From Spirochaetaceae bacterium (GTDB lineage Bacteria; Spirochaetota; Spirochaetia; Treponematales; Treponemataceae): a DNA stretch of 64,000 bases. The position numbers were made by a program, and so were the translations under genes. The notes under the pieces were generated by a model that saw nothing but the letters and a program-made list of their open reading frames with translations, was not told the DNA's origin and searched no databases. The stretch covers positions 124,001-188,000 of the forward strand of contig JAGBFB010000029.1 of assembly GCA_017936665.1 (NCBI GenBank), written 5' to 3'. How positions within the stretch are numbered: position 1 is the first letter of the stretch; each line of letters opens with the position of its first letter. This document shows positions 15,412 through 25,446 of this stretch, piece by piece.

Positions 15412-16767
15412 ATGTCCTCTACTGCTAGTACACAATCTGAAAAAGATTATCAAAAAATGATAGAAACACCTGTTTCTAAGTTGATATTAAAACTTGCAGG
15501 TCCAACTGTTATTTCTATGTTGGTTACTTCTGTCTATAACATGGCAGATACCTTTTTTGTTTCTAAAATTAGCACACAGGCAAGTGCGGCAGTAGGAATA
15601 GTTTTTCCTATTATGACTATAATCCAATCCTTTGGGTTTACACTTGGGATGGGAAGTGCTAGTTTAATTTCAAGAAAACTTGGAGAGCAAAAAAATAAAG
15701 AAGCTTCAATTTTTTCAGCAACTGCATTTTATTCAGCCTTATTTATCGGTTTAATAATTGCAATTTTGGGATTGATTTTTTCTGATTCCTTGATGAAATT
15801 TTTTGGTGCATCTTCTGATGTTTTGCCCTATGCTGAATCTTATGCAAGTTTTATTTTCTATGGTGCGCCTCTTATGTGTGCATCCTTTGTGATGAATAAC
15901 ATTTTGCGTTCAGAAGGCAAGTCATTCTTTTCTATGATTGCTCTAGCAACTGGTGGCGTGCTTAATATCATTTTAGACCCCGTTTTTATTTTTGGATTAA
16001 AACTTGGAATAAAAGGGGCTGCTATTGCAACTTTAGTTAGCCAAAGTATAAGTTTTTTCATATTACTTTCTTGGTTTTTACAAAAGAAAACAATTTGTTC
16101 TCTACTTCCAAGTTATATTACAAAGCACATAAAAGATTTTCTATTGATTTGTTCTACAGGATTACCTTCTTTAACAAGACAAGGTTTAGCTAGCGTTGCA
16201 GCAATTTTGTTAAATCGAGAGGCTTCTTTCTATTCTGATGGTGCTGTTGCTGCCATGTCGATTGTTACAAAAATCGTTATGTTTATCGCTTCCATTATGA
16301 TAGGAATTGGGCAGGGCTTTACTCCTGTAGCTGGATACAATTATGGTGCAAAACGTTTTGAGCGAGTAAAAAAATCATATTGGTTTACTTTAGGACTTGG
16401 CTTTTTTGTAATGTTAATAGTTTCTACAATATGTGGAATTTTTGCAGAAAAACTTATTGCATCTTTTAGAAATGACTCAGAAGTGATAAATATTGGTGTA
16501 AAAACTTTGCGTTTTCAGTTATCTGTAATGCCTTTACATGCCTTTATTGTTGCAACTAATATGCTTTTACAAGCCACTGGGAAAATTTCTTCAGCAACAT
16601 TTTTATCTTGCAACAGACAAGGAATTTACTTTATTCCAGCAATTTTACTTTTACCTAGAATTTTTGGAATAAACGGAATGATAATTTCACAAACTGTTTC
16701 TGATTTTTTAACCTTTTTAACTTCAATTCCTTTTTTGATTATTTTTATGAAAAGACTTAGTAAATAA
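15412..16767 (+). CDS. MATE-family efflux transporter
   Basis: A 451-residue membrane protein with twelve predicted helices in two homologous halves. The N-terminal half begins with TPVSKLILKLAGPTVISMLV and continues with YNMADTFFVSKI, characteristic of the MATE (multidrug and toxic compound extrusion) family, and the GFTLGMGSASLISRKLGEQ stretch follows. The second half has TGLPSLTRQGLASVAAILLN and IGQGFTPVAGYNYGAKRFER, also diagnostic. These proteins expel cationic compounds using Na+ or H+ gradients. It starts ten bases after the yhbY stop, so it is probably in the same operon. The substrate is unknown. Confidence 0.95.
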   Translation: MSSTASTQSEKDYQKMIETPVSKLILKLAGPTVISMLVTSVYNMADTFFVSKISTQASAAVGIVFPIMTIIQSFGFTLGMGSASLISRKLGEQKNKEASIFSATAFYSALFIGLIIAILGLIFSDSLMKFFGASSDVLPYAESYASFIFYGAPLMCASFVMNNILRSEGKSFFSMIALATGGVLNIILDPVFIFGLKLGIKGAAIATLVSQSISFFILLSWFLQKKTICSLLPSYITKHIKDFLLICSTGLPSLTRQGLASVAAILLNREASFYSDGAVAAMSIVTKIVMFIASIMIGIGQGFTPVAGYNYGAKRFERVKKSYWFTLGLGFFVMLIVSTICGIFAEKLIASFRNDSEVINIGVKTLRFQLSVMPLHAFIVATNMLLQATGKISSATFLSCNRQGIYFIPAILLLPRIFGINGMIISQTVSDFLTFLTSIPFLIIFMKRLSK

Positions 16768-16808
16768 TAGAAAATTCCTATCTTGTATCTAATTATTTTC
16801 TATGTTAT
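16763..16808 (+). terminator. Possible hairpin between the MATE and Wzz genes
   Basis: ATAGAAAAT (16767-16775) pairs with ATTTTCTAT (16795-16803), and four more pairs extend the stem past one bulge. There is no clear T-run, so it may be a weak terminator or a processing site. Confidence 0.4.
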
Positions 16809-16833
16809 TATAAGATTGAGGTTAATAAATTTT

Positions 16834-17847
16834 ATGGAAGAAAATAAAATACAAGATGATGAAATTTCATTAATAGATTTATTCGCTGTTTTATGGCGAT
16901 ATAAAGTTATGATAATTGTTGTTACTTTGATAGCAATGATTGGTGTTGTGGTTTACTCAGTAATTTCATTAAAATTACCACCAGAAAAGTCATTTTTGCC
17001 AAATAAATATACTGCTCAAGCGCAGATGTTAATAAATAATGATTCTAGTTCTTCTGGAGGTTTGTCATCTATGCTAAGTTCTTCTGGATTAGGAAGTTTA
17101 GCAAGTATGGCTGGTTTAAATGTTTCAGGTGGAGCATCTTCAAATAGCGCTTTAGCTGGGTATTTAGTTCACAGTAATTCTGTTTTAGATGATATAGCTC
17201 AAAAATTTGATATTATCGATAGATATAAAATAATTGAATATGAAAAATCTTCTGGCCGCGAAGCACTAAAAGGAGTGCTATCTTCTTCCTTTGATGATGA
17301 AACGGGAATTTTTTCTGTTAGTTTTACGGATATAGATCCTGTTTTTGCTAGAGATGTGGTAAATTATGTTGTTAATTTATTAGAAAAAAGATTTTTAGAT
17401 ATGGGAATTGATAAAAATCGATTAACAAAAGAGAATTTAGAAGCAAATATTGATAACACTTATAAAGAAATTCTAAAATTACAAAAAGAAATTCAAGAAA
17501 TTGAAAGTTCTGTTTCAAATGTTTATAATCCTTCTCAGACAAAATCTGTTATTATGGATGCAACATTAAAAAAGATGGAATTATCTGTACAACAAGAAAT
17601 ATACGCTCAACTAAAAGCACAATATGAAATGTTAAAAGTTACAATGTCTAGCGAACAACCAACATTTCAAATTTTGGAATATGCCGAAGTTCCTGATAAA
17701 AAATCTGCTCCTAGTAGAGGAATGTTGTGTATAATTGTAACATTTGCTGCTTTCTTTGTTTCTGTCTTTTTAGCATTTTTGTTAAATGCAATCAAAAATA
17801 TAAAAAATGATCCACAGGTTATGTCAAAGTTGAGAGGTAAAAAGTGA
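16834..17847 (+). CDS. Wzz-type polysaccharide chain-length / co-polymerase protein
   Basis: A 337-residue inner-membrane protein with the Wzz arrangement: a short cytoplasmic N-terminus (DEISLIDLFAVLWRYK), a membrane helix around residues 24-46, a large periplasmic part with a coiled coil (about 190-270), a conserved proline-rich approach (VPDKKSAPSRG) and a second helix near the C-terminus. Wzz proteins regulate polymer length in surface polysaccharide assembly. No tyrosine-kinase domain is attached. I chose ATG 16834 with an upstream GAGG. Its stop overlaps the start of the SLBB export protein, so the two act together. Confidence 0.88.
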   Translation: MEENKIQDDEISLIDLFAVLWRYKVMIIVVTLIAMIGVVVYSVISLKLPPEKSFLPNKYTAQAQMLINNDSSSSGGLSSMLSSSGLGSLASMAGLNVSGGASSNSALAGYLVHSNSVLDDIAQKFDIIDRYKIIEYEKSSGREALKGVLSSSFDDETGIFSVSFTDIDPVFARDVVNYVVNLLEKRFLDMGIDKNRLTKENLEANIDNTYKEILKLQKEIQEIESSVSNVYNPSQTKSVIMDATLKKMELSVQQEIYAQLKAQYEMLKVTMSSEQPTFQILEYAEVPDKKSAPSRGMLCIIVTFAAFFVSVFLAFLLNAIKNIKNDPQVMSKLRGKK

Positions 17848-19394
17848 AAAATAAAATTGTATTTTTTGTTGTAATTTTTGTTTATAGTTTATTAATTAAC
17901 TTAACGGGTGTTTTTGCCTTAGAAAATACTTCTTTGATTTCACAGGATTTATTGAAAAAAGAAATTTCCAAAACAGAAAAAAATGTTGATTCCTCCGATT
18001 TTATTGGAAATGTTCAGATGGCAATGTCTAATCCAAATTATATGGTTACTGCAGGAGATGTTTACAATTTAAGTTTTGCTGCAGGTACAACTCCTATAAC
18101 TTATGCTATTTCTGTAGATTCATCTTATAAAATTCGTGTTGCCAATCTTGCGGTTATTGATGCCAGTGGTAAGACTTTTTTAGAGTTAAAAAAGCAAGTT
18201 GAAGATATTGTTATCAGAAATTATCCTATGAGTGGAGTTCAATTTATTTTAATGTCTCCTGCAATTTTTAAGGTTTTGATTAAAGGTGAAGTCGATAAAA
18301 CTGTAGAAAAACAAGCTTGGGCTTTAACAAGATTATCATCAATCATAACTGATGAATTAACGGATTTTTCTTCAGTACGAAAAATTACTATTACTTCTTC
18401 AAGCGGTAAATCAAAAGATTATGATTTATTTAAAGCTTTACGTTTTGGTGATATGAAAGAAAATCCTTATCTTAGACCAGGTGATATTATTACACTTAAT
18501 AGAGTGGATCGAAAAGTTATACTAGAAGGTGAAGTTGAAAGACCTGAAACTTATGAATTATTACCAAATGAAAACTTAAAAGAGTTAATTGATATTTATG
18601 GTAATGGATTTTCTGTTTTAGCGGATAAAAATCGTATAGAAATTTTACGCGTAAGTGATAATAATACTAGTAAAAGATTTTATCTTACAGAAAAGGAATT
18701 TAATGATAACTATCCTTTAGAAAATAATGATGTGGTTTCAGTTTATTCTATAAATGACTTGTTACCTGTTTTTTTTGTTGAAGGGGCAGTTAAAGAAATT
18801 ATAGATAATGATGTTGCTAAAACAGAGGTAACTTCTTCAAATAAAGTAGGAACAACTTTAGAAACTTCAGATAAATTAATATTTCGTTTTGAGCAAGGTA
18901 AAAAATATTCATACTTTGTACGTCAGTATAGAAATATGTTTAATAATAATAGTGATTTAAATAATGCATATATAATTCGTAAAAATGAAATCATCCCTAT
19001 TGATTTGAATAAAATTTTATATGATAATTCTTATGAAAGTAATTTAACTATCGAACCTTATGATATTTTAAGAATTCCTTTTAAACAATTTTTTGTTTCT
19101 GTAGCAGGTTCTGTAAAAAATCCTGGACGATATCCATATATACCAGATAGAACTTACGAATATTATGTTGGTTTAGCAGGTGGTTTTATAAAAACAGAAA
19201 ATGTGAATAATTCTGTAACAATTACAGATGTTAATGGAAATAAAGTTGATAAATCAGAATATATTACACCAGAAACAATTATCACGGCAAAAGCAAATTC
19301 TTTTACGTATTTCTTTGGAATTTATGCTCCTATAATTACTACTATTTTATCCGCAATTTCAACTACAATATCTGTAATTATGTTAGCAAAATAG
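17844..19394 (+). CDS. SLBB/Poly_export-type polysaccharide export protein (Wza-like)
   Basis: A 516-residue protein with an N-terminal signal peptide (cleavage probably after GVFA). MVTAGDVYNLSFAAG is the Poly_export entry, and several SLBB-like repeats follow, visible as VILEGEVERPETYEL, VFFVEGAVKE and VSVAGSVKNPGRYPYI. A hydrophobic segment at the very end (FGIYAPIITTILSAISTTI) may anchor it. Wza-like proteins form the outer-membrane exit for capsular or exopolysaccharide. It begins at GTG 17844, overlapping the Wzz stop as GTGA. No glycosyltransferase or flippase genes are adjacent, so the rest of the pathway must be elsewhere. Confidence 0.88.
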   Translation: MKNKIVFFVVIFVYSLLINLTGVFALENTSLISQDLLKKEISKTEKNVDSSDFIGNVQMAMSNPNYMVTAGDVYNLSFAAGTTPITYAISVDSSYKIRVANLAVIDASGKTFLELKKQVEDIVIRNYPMSGVQFILMSPAIFKVLIKGEVDKTVEKQAWALTRLSSIITDELTDFSSVRKITITSSSGKSKDYDLFKALRFGDMKENPYLRPGDIITLNRVDRKVILEGEVERPETYELLPNENLKELIDIYGNGFSVLADKNRIEILRVSDNNTSKRFYLTEKEFNDNYPLENNDVVSVYSINDLLPVFFVEGAVKEIIDNDVAKTEVTSSNKVGTTLETSDKLIFRFEQGKKYSYFVRQYRNMFNNNSDLNNAYIIRKNEIIPIDLNKILYDNSYESNLTIEPYDILRIPFKQFFVSVAGSVKNPGRYPYIPDRTYEYYVGLAGGFIKTENVNNSVTITDVNGNKVDKSEYITPETIITAKANSFTYFFGIYAPIITTILSAISTTISVIMLAK

Positions 19395-19474
19395 CAAGTA
19401 TTTTTTATAAAAGATATTTGCTAAAAAGGACTTGTCTTGTTGAAGTAAATTCAGCATGGCAAGTCTTTTTTTTT
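19392..19474 (+). terminator. Tandem hairpins ending the Wzz-SLBB operon
   Basis: TAGCAAGTAT pairs with ATATTTGCTA (19392-19422). Directly afterwards AAGGACTTG pairs with CAAGTCTT around a loop containing a degraded TTCAGCATGGCA, similar to the dispersed palindromic element, and a T-run ends it at about 19474. Confidence 0.75.
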
Positions 19475-19490
19475 ATGAAGCAACTTAAAG

Positions 19491-19537
19491 AAAAAAAATC
19501 CCTTGAAAATTGAAATTCAATTCCAAGGGATTTTTGC
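19491..19537 (-). terminator. Terminator of pckG
   Basis: A long, nearly perfect palindrome with AAATCCCTTG at one end and CCAAGGGATTT at the other; the AT-rich centre also pairs (TTGAA with TTCAA). Read on the minus strand it is followed by a run of T, so it should terminate pckG. Confidence 0.85.
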
Positions 19538-19569
19538 ATCTCTTATACGCTAACTTTGCGTTTTAGAGA

Positions 19570-21414
19570 TTACATATTTTTAAGATTTGCTTCAAGTTTA
19601 TCCAACTCTGCTGTAAGTTCTTTTGGAAGGTGTGTTCCAAATTTTGGATAATGTTTTGTACGAATGTCTTCGATTTCTTTTAGCCAACCTTCTTTATCAA
19701 CACTTGTGATAGCAGGAATGTTTGCTTTGTAAACATCATCAAGACCTTCAAGGTTAAGAGCACCTTCTTTTGGCATATATCCGATAGCTGTTTCAACAAA
19801 GTTGTCTTTTCCGTTACAGCGGTCAAAAATCCAAGCAAGTACGCGTGAGTTATCACCGTATCCTGGCCACATGAATCCACCAGGAAGTTTGTCATTTGAT
19901 TCATCTTTTCTGAACCAGTTAACATAGAAGATTTTTGGCAATTTATCAGCTGTTGATTTTTTACCGATGTTAATCCAGTGTTGGAAGTAATCACCCATGT
20001 TGTATCCACAGAATGGCAACATAGCGAATGGGTCACGACGAACTTGTCCAACTTGGTCTGAGATAACAGCAGCTGTAACTTCTGAACCTACGATTGAACC
20101 CAAGAATACACCGTGGTTCCAGTCACGAGCTTGGTGTACCAATGGAATTGTTGAAGGACGGCGTCCACCAAAGAGGAATGCAGAAATTGGCACACCTTTT
20201 GGATCTTCCCATTCAGGAGCGATACATGGACATTGTCCTGCAGGTGCTGTAAAACGAGCGTTAGGATGAGCCATTTCTTCACCTTTAGGAGCCTTATCTT
20301 TTTCGAATGCAGGGCGTTTGTTTCCTTTCCAGTCAACAAGTTCACCTTTAGCAGGATATCCGATTCCTTCCCACCAAATATCTCCATCTTCTGTTAAAGC
20401 ACAGTTTGTGAAAATTGTATTTTTTGAAGCTGCTTCAAGAGCATTTTTGTTTGATTGAGCTGATGTTCCTGGAGCAACTCCGAAGAAACCTGCTTCTGGG
20501 TTGATAGCGTACAATCTTCCGTCATCGCCGAATTTCATCCATGCAATGTCGTCACCGATTGTTTCAACTTTCCAACCTGGAATTGTAGGAATAAGCATAG
20601 CAAGGTTTGTTTTTCCACAAGCTGATGGGAAAGCACCTGTTACATATTTTACTTCGCCTTCTGGGCTTGTTAATTTTAAGATAAGCATGTGTTCTGCAAG
20701 CCAACCTTCGTCACGAGCAAGAACAGAAGCAATTCTAAGCGCAAAACATTTTTTTCCTAGAAGAGCGTTTCCACCGTATCCAGAACCGTAAGACCAAATT
20801 GTTCTTTCTTCTGGGAACTGTGAAATATATTTGTTATCCATGTCTGCACATGGCCAAATTCCGTTGTCTGATTCACCTTCTGCAAGTGGTTTACCTACAG
20901 AGTGAAGACATGGTACGAATTCTCCGTCTGTTCCAAGAGCTTCAAGAACTTTTGTTCCAACACGAGTCATGATGTGCATGTTACATACAACATAAGCTGA
21001 GTCTGTGATTTCGATACCATTTTTTGAAATTGGAGAACCAACAGGTCCCATACAGAAAGGAATAACGTACATTGTTCTACCTTTCATACATCCTGTGTAA
21101 AGTCCTGTCATTGTTGCTTTTAATTCTTTTGGATCAATCCAGTTGTTTGTAGGACCAGCATCTTCTTCTTTTACAGAAGCGATGTATGTTCTTCCTTCTA
21201 CACGTGCAACATCAGATGGAAGTGAACGGAAAAGGAAACTGTTTGCTTTTTTTGCTAATGGTGTTGCAAGACCTGCATCTACCATTTCTTGCATAAGACG
21301 ATCATATTCTGCTGTTGAACCGTCACATACGTAGATGTCGTCTGGTTGACACATTTTTGCAATTTCTTCAACCCATGCTTTTACTTTTGCATGTTTGATG
21401 TCATTTACTGTCAT
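19570..21414 (-). CDS. pckG: Phosphoenolpyruvate carboxykinase, GTP-dependent
   Basis: A 614-residue protein of the size of GTP-type PEP carboxykinases. The kinase P-loop [15 protein letters not shown], the nearby [20 protein letters not shown] and the [15 protein letters not shown]-type region identify the family, as do [16 protein letters not shown] and FGGRRP's Arg residues. It interconverts oxaloacetate and PEP; in gut fermenters it often runs in the carboxylating direction toward succinate, which is an inference for this organism. Codon use is rich in the more GC-biased codons compared with its neighbours, as expected of a highly expressed gene. A small hairpin lies just before its AGGAG. 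Confidence 0.97.
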   Translation of the reverse strand: MTVNDIKHAKVKAWVEEIAKMCQPDDIYVCDGSTAEYDRLMQEMVDAGLATPLAKKANSFLFRSLPSDVARVEGRTYIASVKEEDAGPTNNWIDPKELKATMTGLYTGCMKGRTMYVIPFCMGPVGSPISKNGIEITDSAYVVCNMHIMTRVGTKVLEALGTDGEFVPCLHSVGKPLAEGESDNGIWPCADMDNKYISQFPEERTIWSYGSGYGGNALLGKKCFALRIASVLARDEGWLAEHMLILKLTSPEGEVKYVTGAFPSACGKTNLAMLIPTIPGWKVETIGDDIAWMKFGDDGRLYAINPEAGFFGVAPGTSAQSNKNALEAASKNTIFTNCALTEDGDIWWEGIGYPAKGELVDWKGNKRPAFEKDKAPKGEEMAHPNARFTAPAGQCPCIAPEWEDPKGVPISAFLFGGRRPSTIPLVHQARDWNHGVFLGSIVGSEVTAAVISDQVGQVRRDPFAMLPFCGYNMGDYFQHWINIGKKSTADKLPKIFYVNWFRKDESNDKLPGGFMWPGYGDNSRVLAWIFDRCNGKDNFVETAIGYMPKEGALNLEGLDDVYKANIPAITSVDKEGWLKEIEDIRTKHYPKFGTHLPKELTAELDKLEANLKNM

Positions 21415-21430
21415 ATTGTTCTCCTATAAG

Positions 21431-21450
21431 CCCGTATTTAGTTCTACGGG
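21431..21450 (-). promoter_or_regulatory. Small hairpin just upstream of the pckG ribosome binding site
   Basis: CCCGTA and TACGGG form a perfect 6-bp stem around an 8-base loop. In the mRNA it ends five bases before AGGAG of pckG. It could stabilise the transcript or tune translation; no known riboswitch is recognisable. Confidence 0.4.
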
Positions 21451-21642
21451 AAAATTCACAAATTATTAGTTAAAATATATCTTTTTTTATCAAAACATAC
21501 AAGTACACAAATAGTAAATAATTGAATAGATTTAGCATAAAAATATTAACATAAAACAGATGTATCTATTGTAGTTTTTTTGATAAATGAATAGAATATC
21601 ATCACTAAATTTTGTTACTTAAATATAGGAGTGTATCCATTT

Positions 21643-23715
21643 ATGGAAGAAGGTATTGCAAGTGTAATGGCGAATCTAGTTTTACAACTAGGAATCTTGA
21701 TTTTTGCAGTTCGTCTTATCGGAAAATTATTTAAAAAGATAAAAGTACCAACAGTTCTCGGTGAATTATTGATAGGTGTTATAATCGGTCCTTTCGCTTT
21801 AGGTGGAATCCCTTTACCAGGATTTCCTCAAGGAATTTTTCCTTTAAATTCTGCTTCTCTTGCAGTAAGTCCTGAATTATACAGTTTTTCACAGGTTGCT
21901 TCTATCATCTTACTTTTTGCCTCTGGCTTAGAAACAGATTTGAAGCTTTTCTTAAAATATTCTGTGGCAGGTGGTGTTATCGGAATTGGCGGAGTTGTTT
22001 TTTCCTTCGTTTTGGGTGATTTAGTAGGAGTTTTATTACTTCATACAAATTTTATGGATGTTAGATGTTTATTCTTAGGAATTATGTCTACTGCAACTTC
22101 TGTTGGAATTACTGCTAGAATTCTTTCTGATAAAAAGAAAATGGATAGTCCTGAAGGGGTTACAATCTTAGCTTCTGCGGTTTTTGATGATGTTCTTGGA
22201 ATTATTTTATTGGCAGTTATTCTTGGTGTTGTTGCAGTTCTTAATGGAACTGGAGCTTCTATAAGTGGTGTTGAGATTGCAAAAATTGCAGGAAAAGCAT
22301 TTGGTATTTGGTTAGTTTTTACAGCTCTTGGCTTAATTTTTTCAAAACAAATTGCTAAATTTTTGAAATTTTTCAAACATTCTTATGATTTTTCAATTTG
22401 TGCTTTAGGTCTTGGATTATTACTTGCTGGTGTTTTTGAAAAACAAGGACTTGCAATGATTATCGGTGCTTACGTAACAGGTCTTTCACTTTCAAGTACA
22501 GATATTGCTCCTATTATTCAAGAGAGAATTAGAGGTCTTTACGATTTCTTTGTTCCAATTTTCTTTGCTGTTATGGGTATGATGGTAAATGTTGGAGAAA
22601 TGCTAAGTAAAGAAGTTTTAATTTTTGGTGCAATTTATACAGTAGTTGCAATTTTAGCCAAAGTTTTTGGATGTGCATTCCCTGCTATGTTAATGGGATT
22701 CAATTTTAAAGGTGGATTACGAATTGGTTGTGGTATGATTCCTCGTGGAGAAGTTGCTCTTATTATTGCAGGAATTGGACTTACAGCAGGTATTCTTGAT
22801 GAAAAACTTTTTGGTGTTGTAATTCTTATGACATTAGTTACAACTTTGGTTGCAGCCCCATTCTTGAATTTTTCTCTTTCATTGCCAGGTCGTGGAACTC
22901 GAAAAGAAACAACCACAGAAGATGGAATTACTCTTTCTTGGGATTTCGGTTCTGATGAAATTGCAGATTTAGTTGTGGATATGCTTTTGAAAAATCTTAG
23001 AAACGAAGGTTTTTATGTTCAAATGATGAACATAAACGAAGGAATTTCCCAAGCACGAAAAGGTTCTACAGTTTTATCAATCAAAGAAGAAGAAAATATT
23101 GTTACAATAGAAACTTCAGCAGAAGCAGAAGCTTTTGTAAAAACTTCTATGTATGAAATGATTTTAGGTGTAATTGATTTAATTAACAATCTTAAAAAAG
23201 GATTTGATGGAATTGCACTTAAAAAAGATATTTTAGATTCTGATGCAACTGATGCAGATTCAGATAATCAGTTTAAAAAACTTATTAAACCTGAAGTTAT
23301 AATTGCAAATTCAAAAGCTGAAACAAAAGATGACTTACTAAAAGAGATGGTATTGCTTTTAACTAATACAGGAAATGTTCGTGATTGGGAGATGGTTCTT
23401 TCTGATGTTCTTTCAAGAGAAAAAATCATGAGTACTGGTATGGAAAAAGGAATTGCAATTCCTCATGCAAAAAGTGATGGAGTTATTGCTCCTTGTGTGG
23501 CTGTTTGTGTTAAAAAAGATGGAATTGATTTTGGCTCAATTGATAAAGAACCTTCAAAAATCTTCTTTATGATTGTTTCTCCTAAAAAGGCAAATTCACC
23601 ACACTTACAAATGCTTGCATCAATAAGTTCTATTGTAAGAAATAAAGAAACTCTTTCAAAAATTCTCGAAGCTAAAAATTCTGATGAAATTTGTAAAATT
23701 TTGAAAGAAAATTAA
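21643..23715 (+). CDS. Cation/proton antiporter (CPA2) fused to a PTS EIIA domain
   Basis: A 690-residue fusion. Residues about 1-415 form a monovalent cation:proton antiporter with twelve or so helices (KVPTVLGELLIGVIIGPFAL near the start; ASAVFDDVLGIILLAV has the paired Asp typical of CPA2 transporters). A linker follows, with an acidic low-complexity part, and residues about 545-690 are a PTS EIIA-like domain of the fructose/nitrogen type with GIAIPHAKSDGV, whose His would be phosphorylated. The combination suggests that transport is tied to PTS phosphorylation state. I chose ATG 21643, preceded by TAGGAG; a GTG at 21631 overlaps that site. Confidence 0.9.
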   Translation: MEEGIASVMANLVLQLGILIFAVRLIGKLFKKIKVPTVLGELLIGVIIGPFALGGIPLPGFPQGIFPLNSASLAVSPELYSFSQVASIILLFASGLETDLKLFLKYSVAGGVIGIGGVVFSFVLGDLVGVLLLHTNFMDVRCLFLGIMSTATSVGITARILSDKKKMDSPEGVTILASAVFDDVLGIILLAVILGVVAVLNGTGASISGVEIAKIAGKAFGIWLVFTALGLIFSKQIAKFLKFFKHSYDFSICALGLGLLLAGVFEKQGLAMIIGAYVTGLSLSSTDIAPIIQERIRGLYDFFVPIFFAVMGMMVNVGEMLSKEVLIFGAIYTVVAILAKVFGCAFPAMLMGFNFKGGLRIGCGMIPRGEVALIIAGIGLTAGILDEKLFGVVILMTLVTTLVAAPFLNFSLSLPGRGTRKETTTEDGITLSWDFGSDEIADLVVDMLLKNLRNEGFYVQMMNINEGISQARKGSTVLSIKEEENIVTIETSAEAEAFVKTSMYEMILGVIDLINNLKKGFDGIALKKDILDSDATDADSDNQFKKLIKPEVIIANSKAETKDDLLKEMVLLLTNTGNVRDWEMVLSDVLSREKIMSTGMEKGIAIPHAKSDGVIAPCVAVCVKKDGIDFGSIDKEPSKIFFMIVSPKKANSPHLQMLASISSIVRNKETLSKILEAKNSDEICKILKEN

Positions 23716-23720
23716 TTTAA

Positions 23721-24122
23721 TTAAACTAATGTGTTTACAATAAGCCCCTTTCCTAAACTGTTAACTCCAGTTAGTGCAAAGGGGTTTGTTTTTGCTGTAT
23801 TAATAGAAGTTTGAATCTTATCTTGATAATCTTTTATTATTGCATCTACTTGAGAATCAGTTAAATCTGTAGGAAGTTTTGGTTTTGTTGTATCGCTTTG
23901 AAGTTTTACTAATTGGTCGATTAAGGTATTGAGAATATTTATTTTGCTTACAGAAACACCACTATCTGGATTCTTTGATGAAGCATATCCAGAAACGTGT
24001 TCAAACTGAGAATATACAACTTGATTAGGTTTTACTTGTACATAAATTTTTCCAGAACCTACACCACCATTTACCATGGAACCGTAAGGAGTTGGATTTA
24101 AAACATTTATTCCCGATACCAT
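23721..24122 (-). CDS. Conserved-looking protein of unknown function
   Basis: A 133-residue protein that I do not recognise. It has no signal peptide or membrane segment. The first half is rich in Gly, Ser and beta-forming residues (GGVGSGKIYVQVKPNQVVYS), and the second half contains two likely helices around INILNTLIDQLVKLQ and DSQVDAIIKDYQDKIQTSI. The reading frame fills the gap between the convergent antiporter (5 bp away) and the solute-binding lipoprotein, and an RBS-like GAGGAAGG precedes ATG 24122. Coding seems real from codon pattern and spacing, but no role can be stated. Confidence 0.65.
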   Translation of the reverse strand: MVSGINVLNPTPYGSMVNGGVGSGKIYVQVKPNQVVYSQFEHVSGYASSKNPDSGVSVSKINILNTLIDQLVKLQSDTTKPKLPTDLTDSQVDAIIKDYQDKIQTSINTAKTNPFALTGVNSLGKGLIVNTLV

Positions 24123-24168
24123 AAAATTACCTTCCTCTCTTATAGTATCGGAAATTTTTTAGATTATA

Positions 24169-25446
24169 TTAGAAATATTGTTTATTCCAGTCAGAAATTC
24201 TATCTAATAAAGCTTGTTCTGTAACTTGATTTTCTGTATCTGTTGCTTCTAACAAATATGGAATAATTACGCGTTCTTTAATTTGTTCCCAGTGCGGTGG
24301 TAAAATATTTAAAGTTTGCAAATATTCTGATGTTGGTAAGTTTCCTATAAGCATTGGATTAAACTGGGTAAAAACTCGTTCGTTTACGCTTTTTATAGCT
24401 GAAAATCCACCAGCAATTCCAAAGGTTGCGGTATTTAATTTCATCTTTTTATTACGCTCTAAAATTTCTTTTTGAGATTCTTCTTTCATTAGCCAAAGGA
24501 TAAAAAGTTCAGCAGCTTCAATGTTTTTGGATTTTTTGTAAAGTCCAAGTGAAATAATATCATCTTCTACTGGAATTTTATGATTGTTATGAAGCCAACG
24601 AAATTCAATATCGCTTAGTTTTTCTTCTGGAATTGAAAAAAGTTTATCGCTAGTTGTGTAAGCAAACAAACAGTTGTCTGTAGAAACAAGTTTATATTCT
24701 GGCATATAAAGATATTTGAAAGAAAAATCTTCTTCTGCTGTTGTAGATTCATTGTTTGTTTTTGTCCAATCTTTTAAATAAGAGATTGTGTTATCAAGAG
24801 AGGTTTTATCCCAGTTAAAAGTTCTTCCTTGTTCTTGGAAATTTGCCCCTTGCATTTTTGCAACTGTGTATAAAAATTCGCTATTCCATCTAGGTGCAAA
24901 TCCCATTGAAGTAAAAATTTTGGACTTATTTTTTTTATTGTAAGTGACTGAAATTTCTTTAATTTCATCAATTGTAATGTGATGATTATCTTTTACTAGG
25001 TCTTTGTTTCCTTTTGAAAAAATTATTGCAGGAATATTAAAACTTATTGGTAAAAGATATTGTTCACCTTTAATGTTTCCAACTTCTAATAACTGAGGAT
25101 AAAAGCTTTGTTGTTGAAGTTGGCTACTTCCGAATAGATAGTCTAGTGGAATAAAATTTTTGCGGACTTTTTCATTTTTTAGCCAAGGTCCAATTACTAA
25201 ATCTGGTGGAGTTTCATCCTTTGGTACAGGAAATGATTCAGCAGGACTGTTTTTGTAAACTACAATAGCTTTGCAATCATTTTGACTTGCGTTAAAAAGT
25301 TCTACATAGGATGCAAATTCGCTTCTGTTTGTCCAAATTATGACAGGATTTTCATATGCGGAATTACAACTAAAAGAGAAAAAGCCTACAAAGGTAAGTA
25401 AAATTCCTTGTAGACTTTTTGCAAATTTTGATTTATTTTGAAACAC
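24169..25446 (-). CDS. Extracellular solute-binding lipoprotein (ABC family 1 type)
   Basis: A 425-residue lipoprotein with a long signal peptide ending FSFSC (Cys27). The mature part looks like a family 1 (sugar/oligosaccharide) solute-binding protein: VIIWTNRSEFASYVELFNAS at the start is the usual first strand and helix, and AAELFILWLMKEESQKEI near the end matches the typical C-terminal helix. No permease or ATPase gene is next to it, so it is an orphan binding protein. It overlaps the end of the aminotransferase gene by 14 bp, which implies cotranscription and perhaps a shared substrate pathway. Confidence 0.82.
   Translation of the reverse strand: MFQNKSKFAKSLQGILLTFVGFFSFSCNSAYENPVIIWTNRSEFASYVELFNASQNDCKAIVVYKNSPAESFPVPKDETPPDLVIGPWLKNEKVRKNFIPLDYLFGSSQLQQQSFYPQLLEVGNIKGEQYLLPISFNIPAIIFSKGNKDLVKDNHHITIDEIKEISVTYNKKNKSKIFTSMGFAPRWNSEFLYTVAKMQGANFQEQGRTFNWDKTSLDNTISYLKDWTKTNNESTTAEEDFSFKYLYMPEYKLVSTDNCLFAYTTSDKLFSIPEEKLSDIEFRWLHNNHKIPVEDDIISLGLYKKSKNIEAAELFILWLMKEESQKEILERNKKMKLNTATFGIAGGFSAIKSVNERVFTQFNPMLIGNLPTSEYLQTLNILPPHWEQIKERVIIPYLLEATDTENQVTEQALLDRISDWNKQYF

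Noticed and set aside
16783-16833. Longer N-terminus for the Wzz protein
   Set aside because: The extra 17 residues start in the hairpin region, without a ribosome binding site, and the protein is typical from ATG 16834.
19680-20800. Overlapping open frames on both strands within pckG
   Set aside because: They come from the codon bias of a highly expressed gene; none has a ribosome binding site or a plausible protein sequence.
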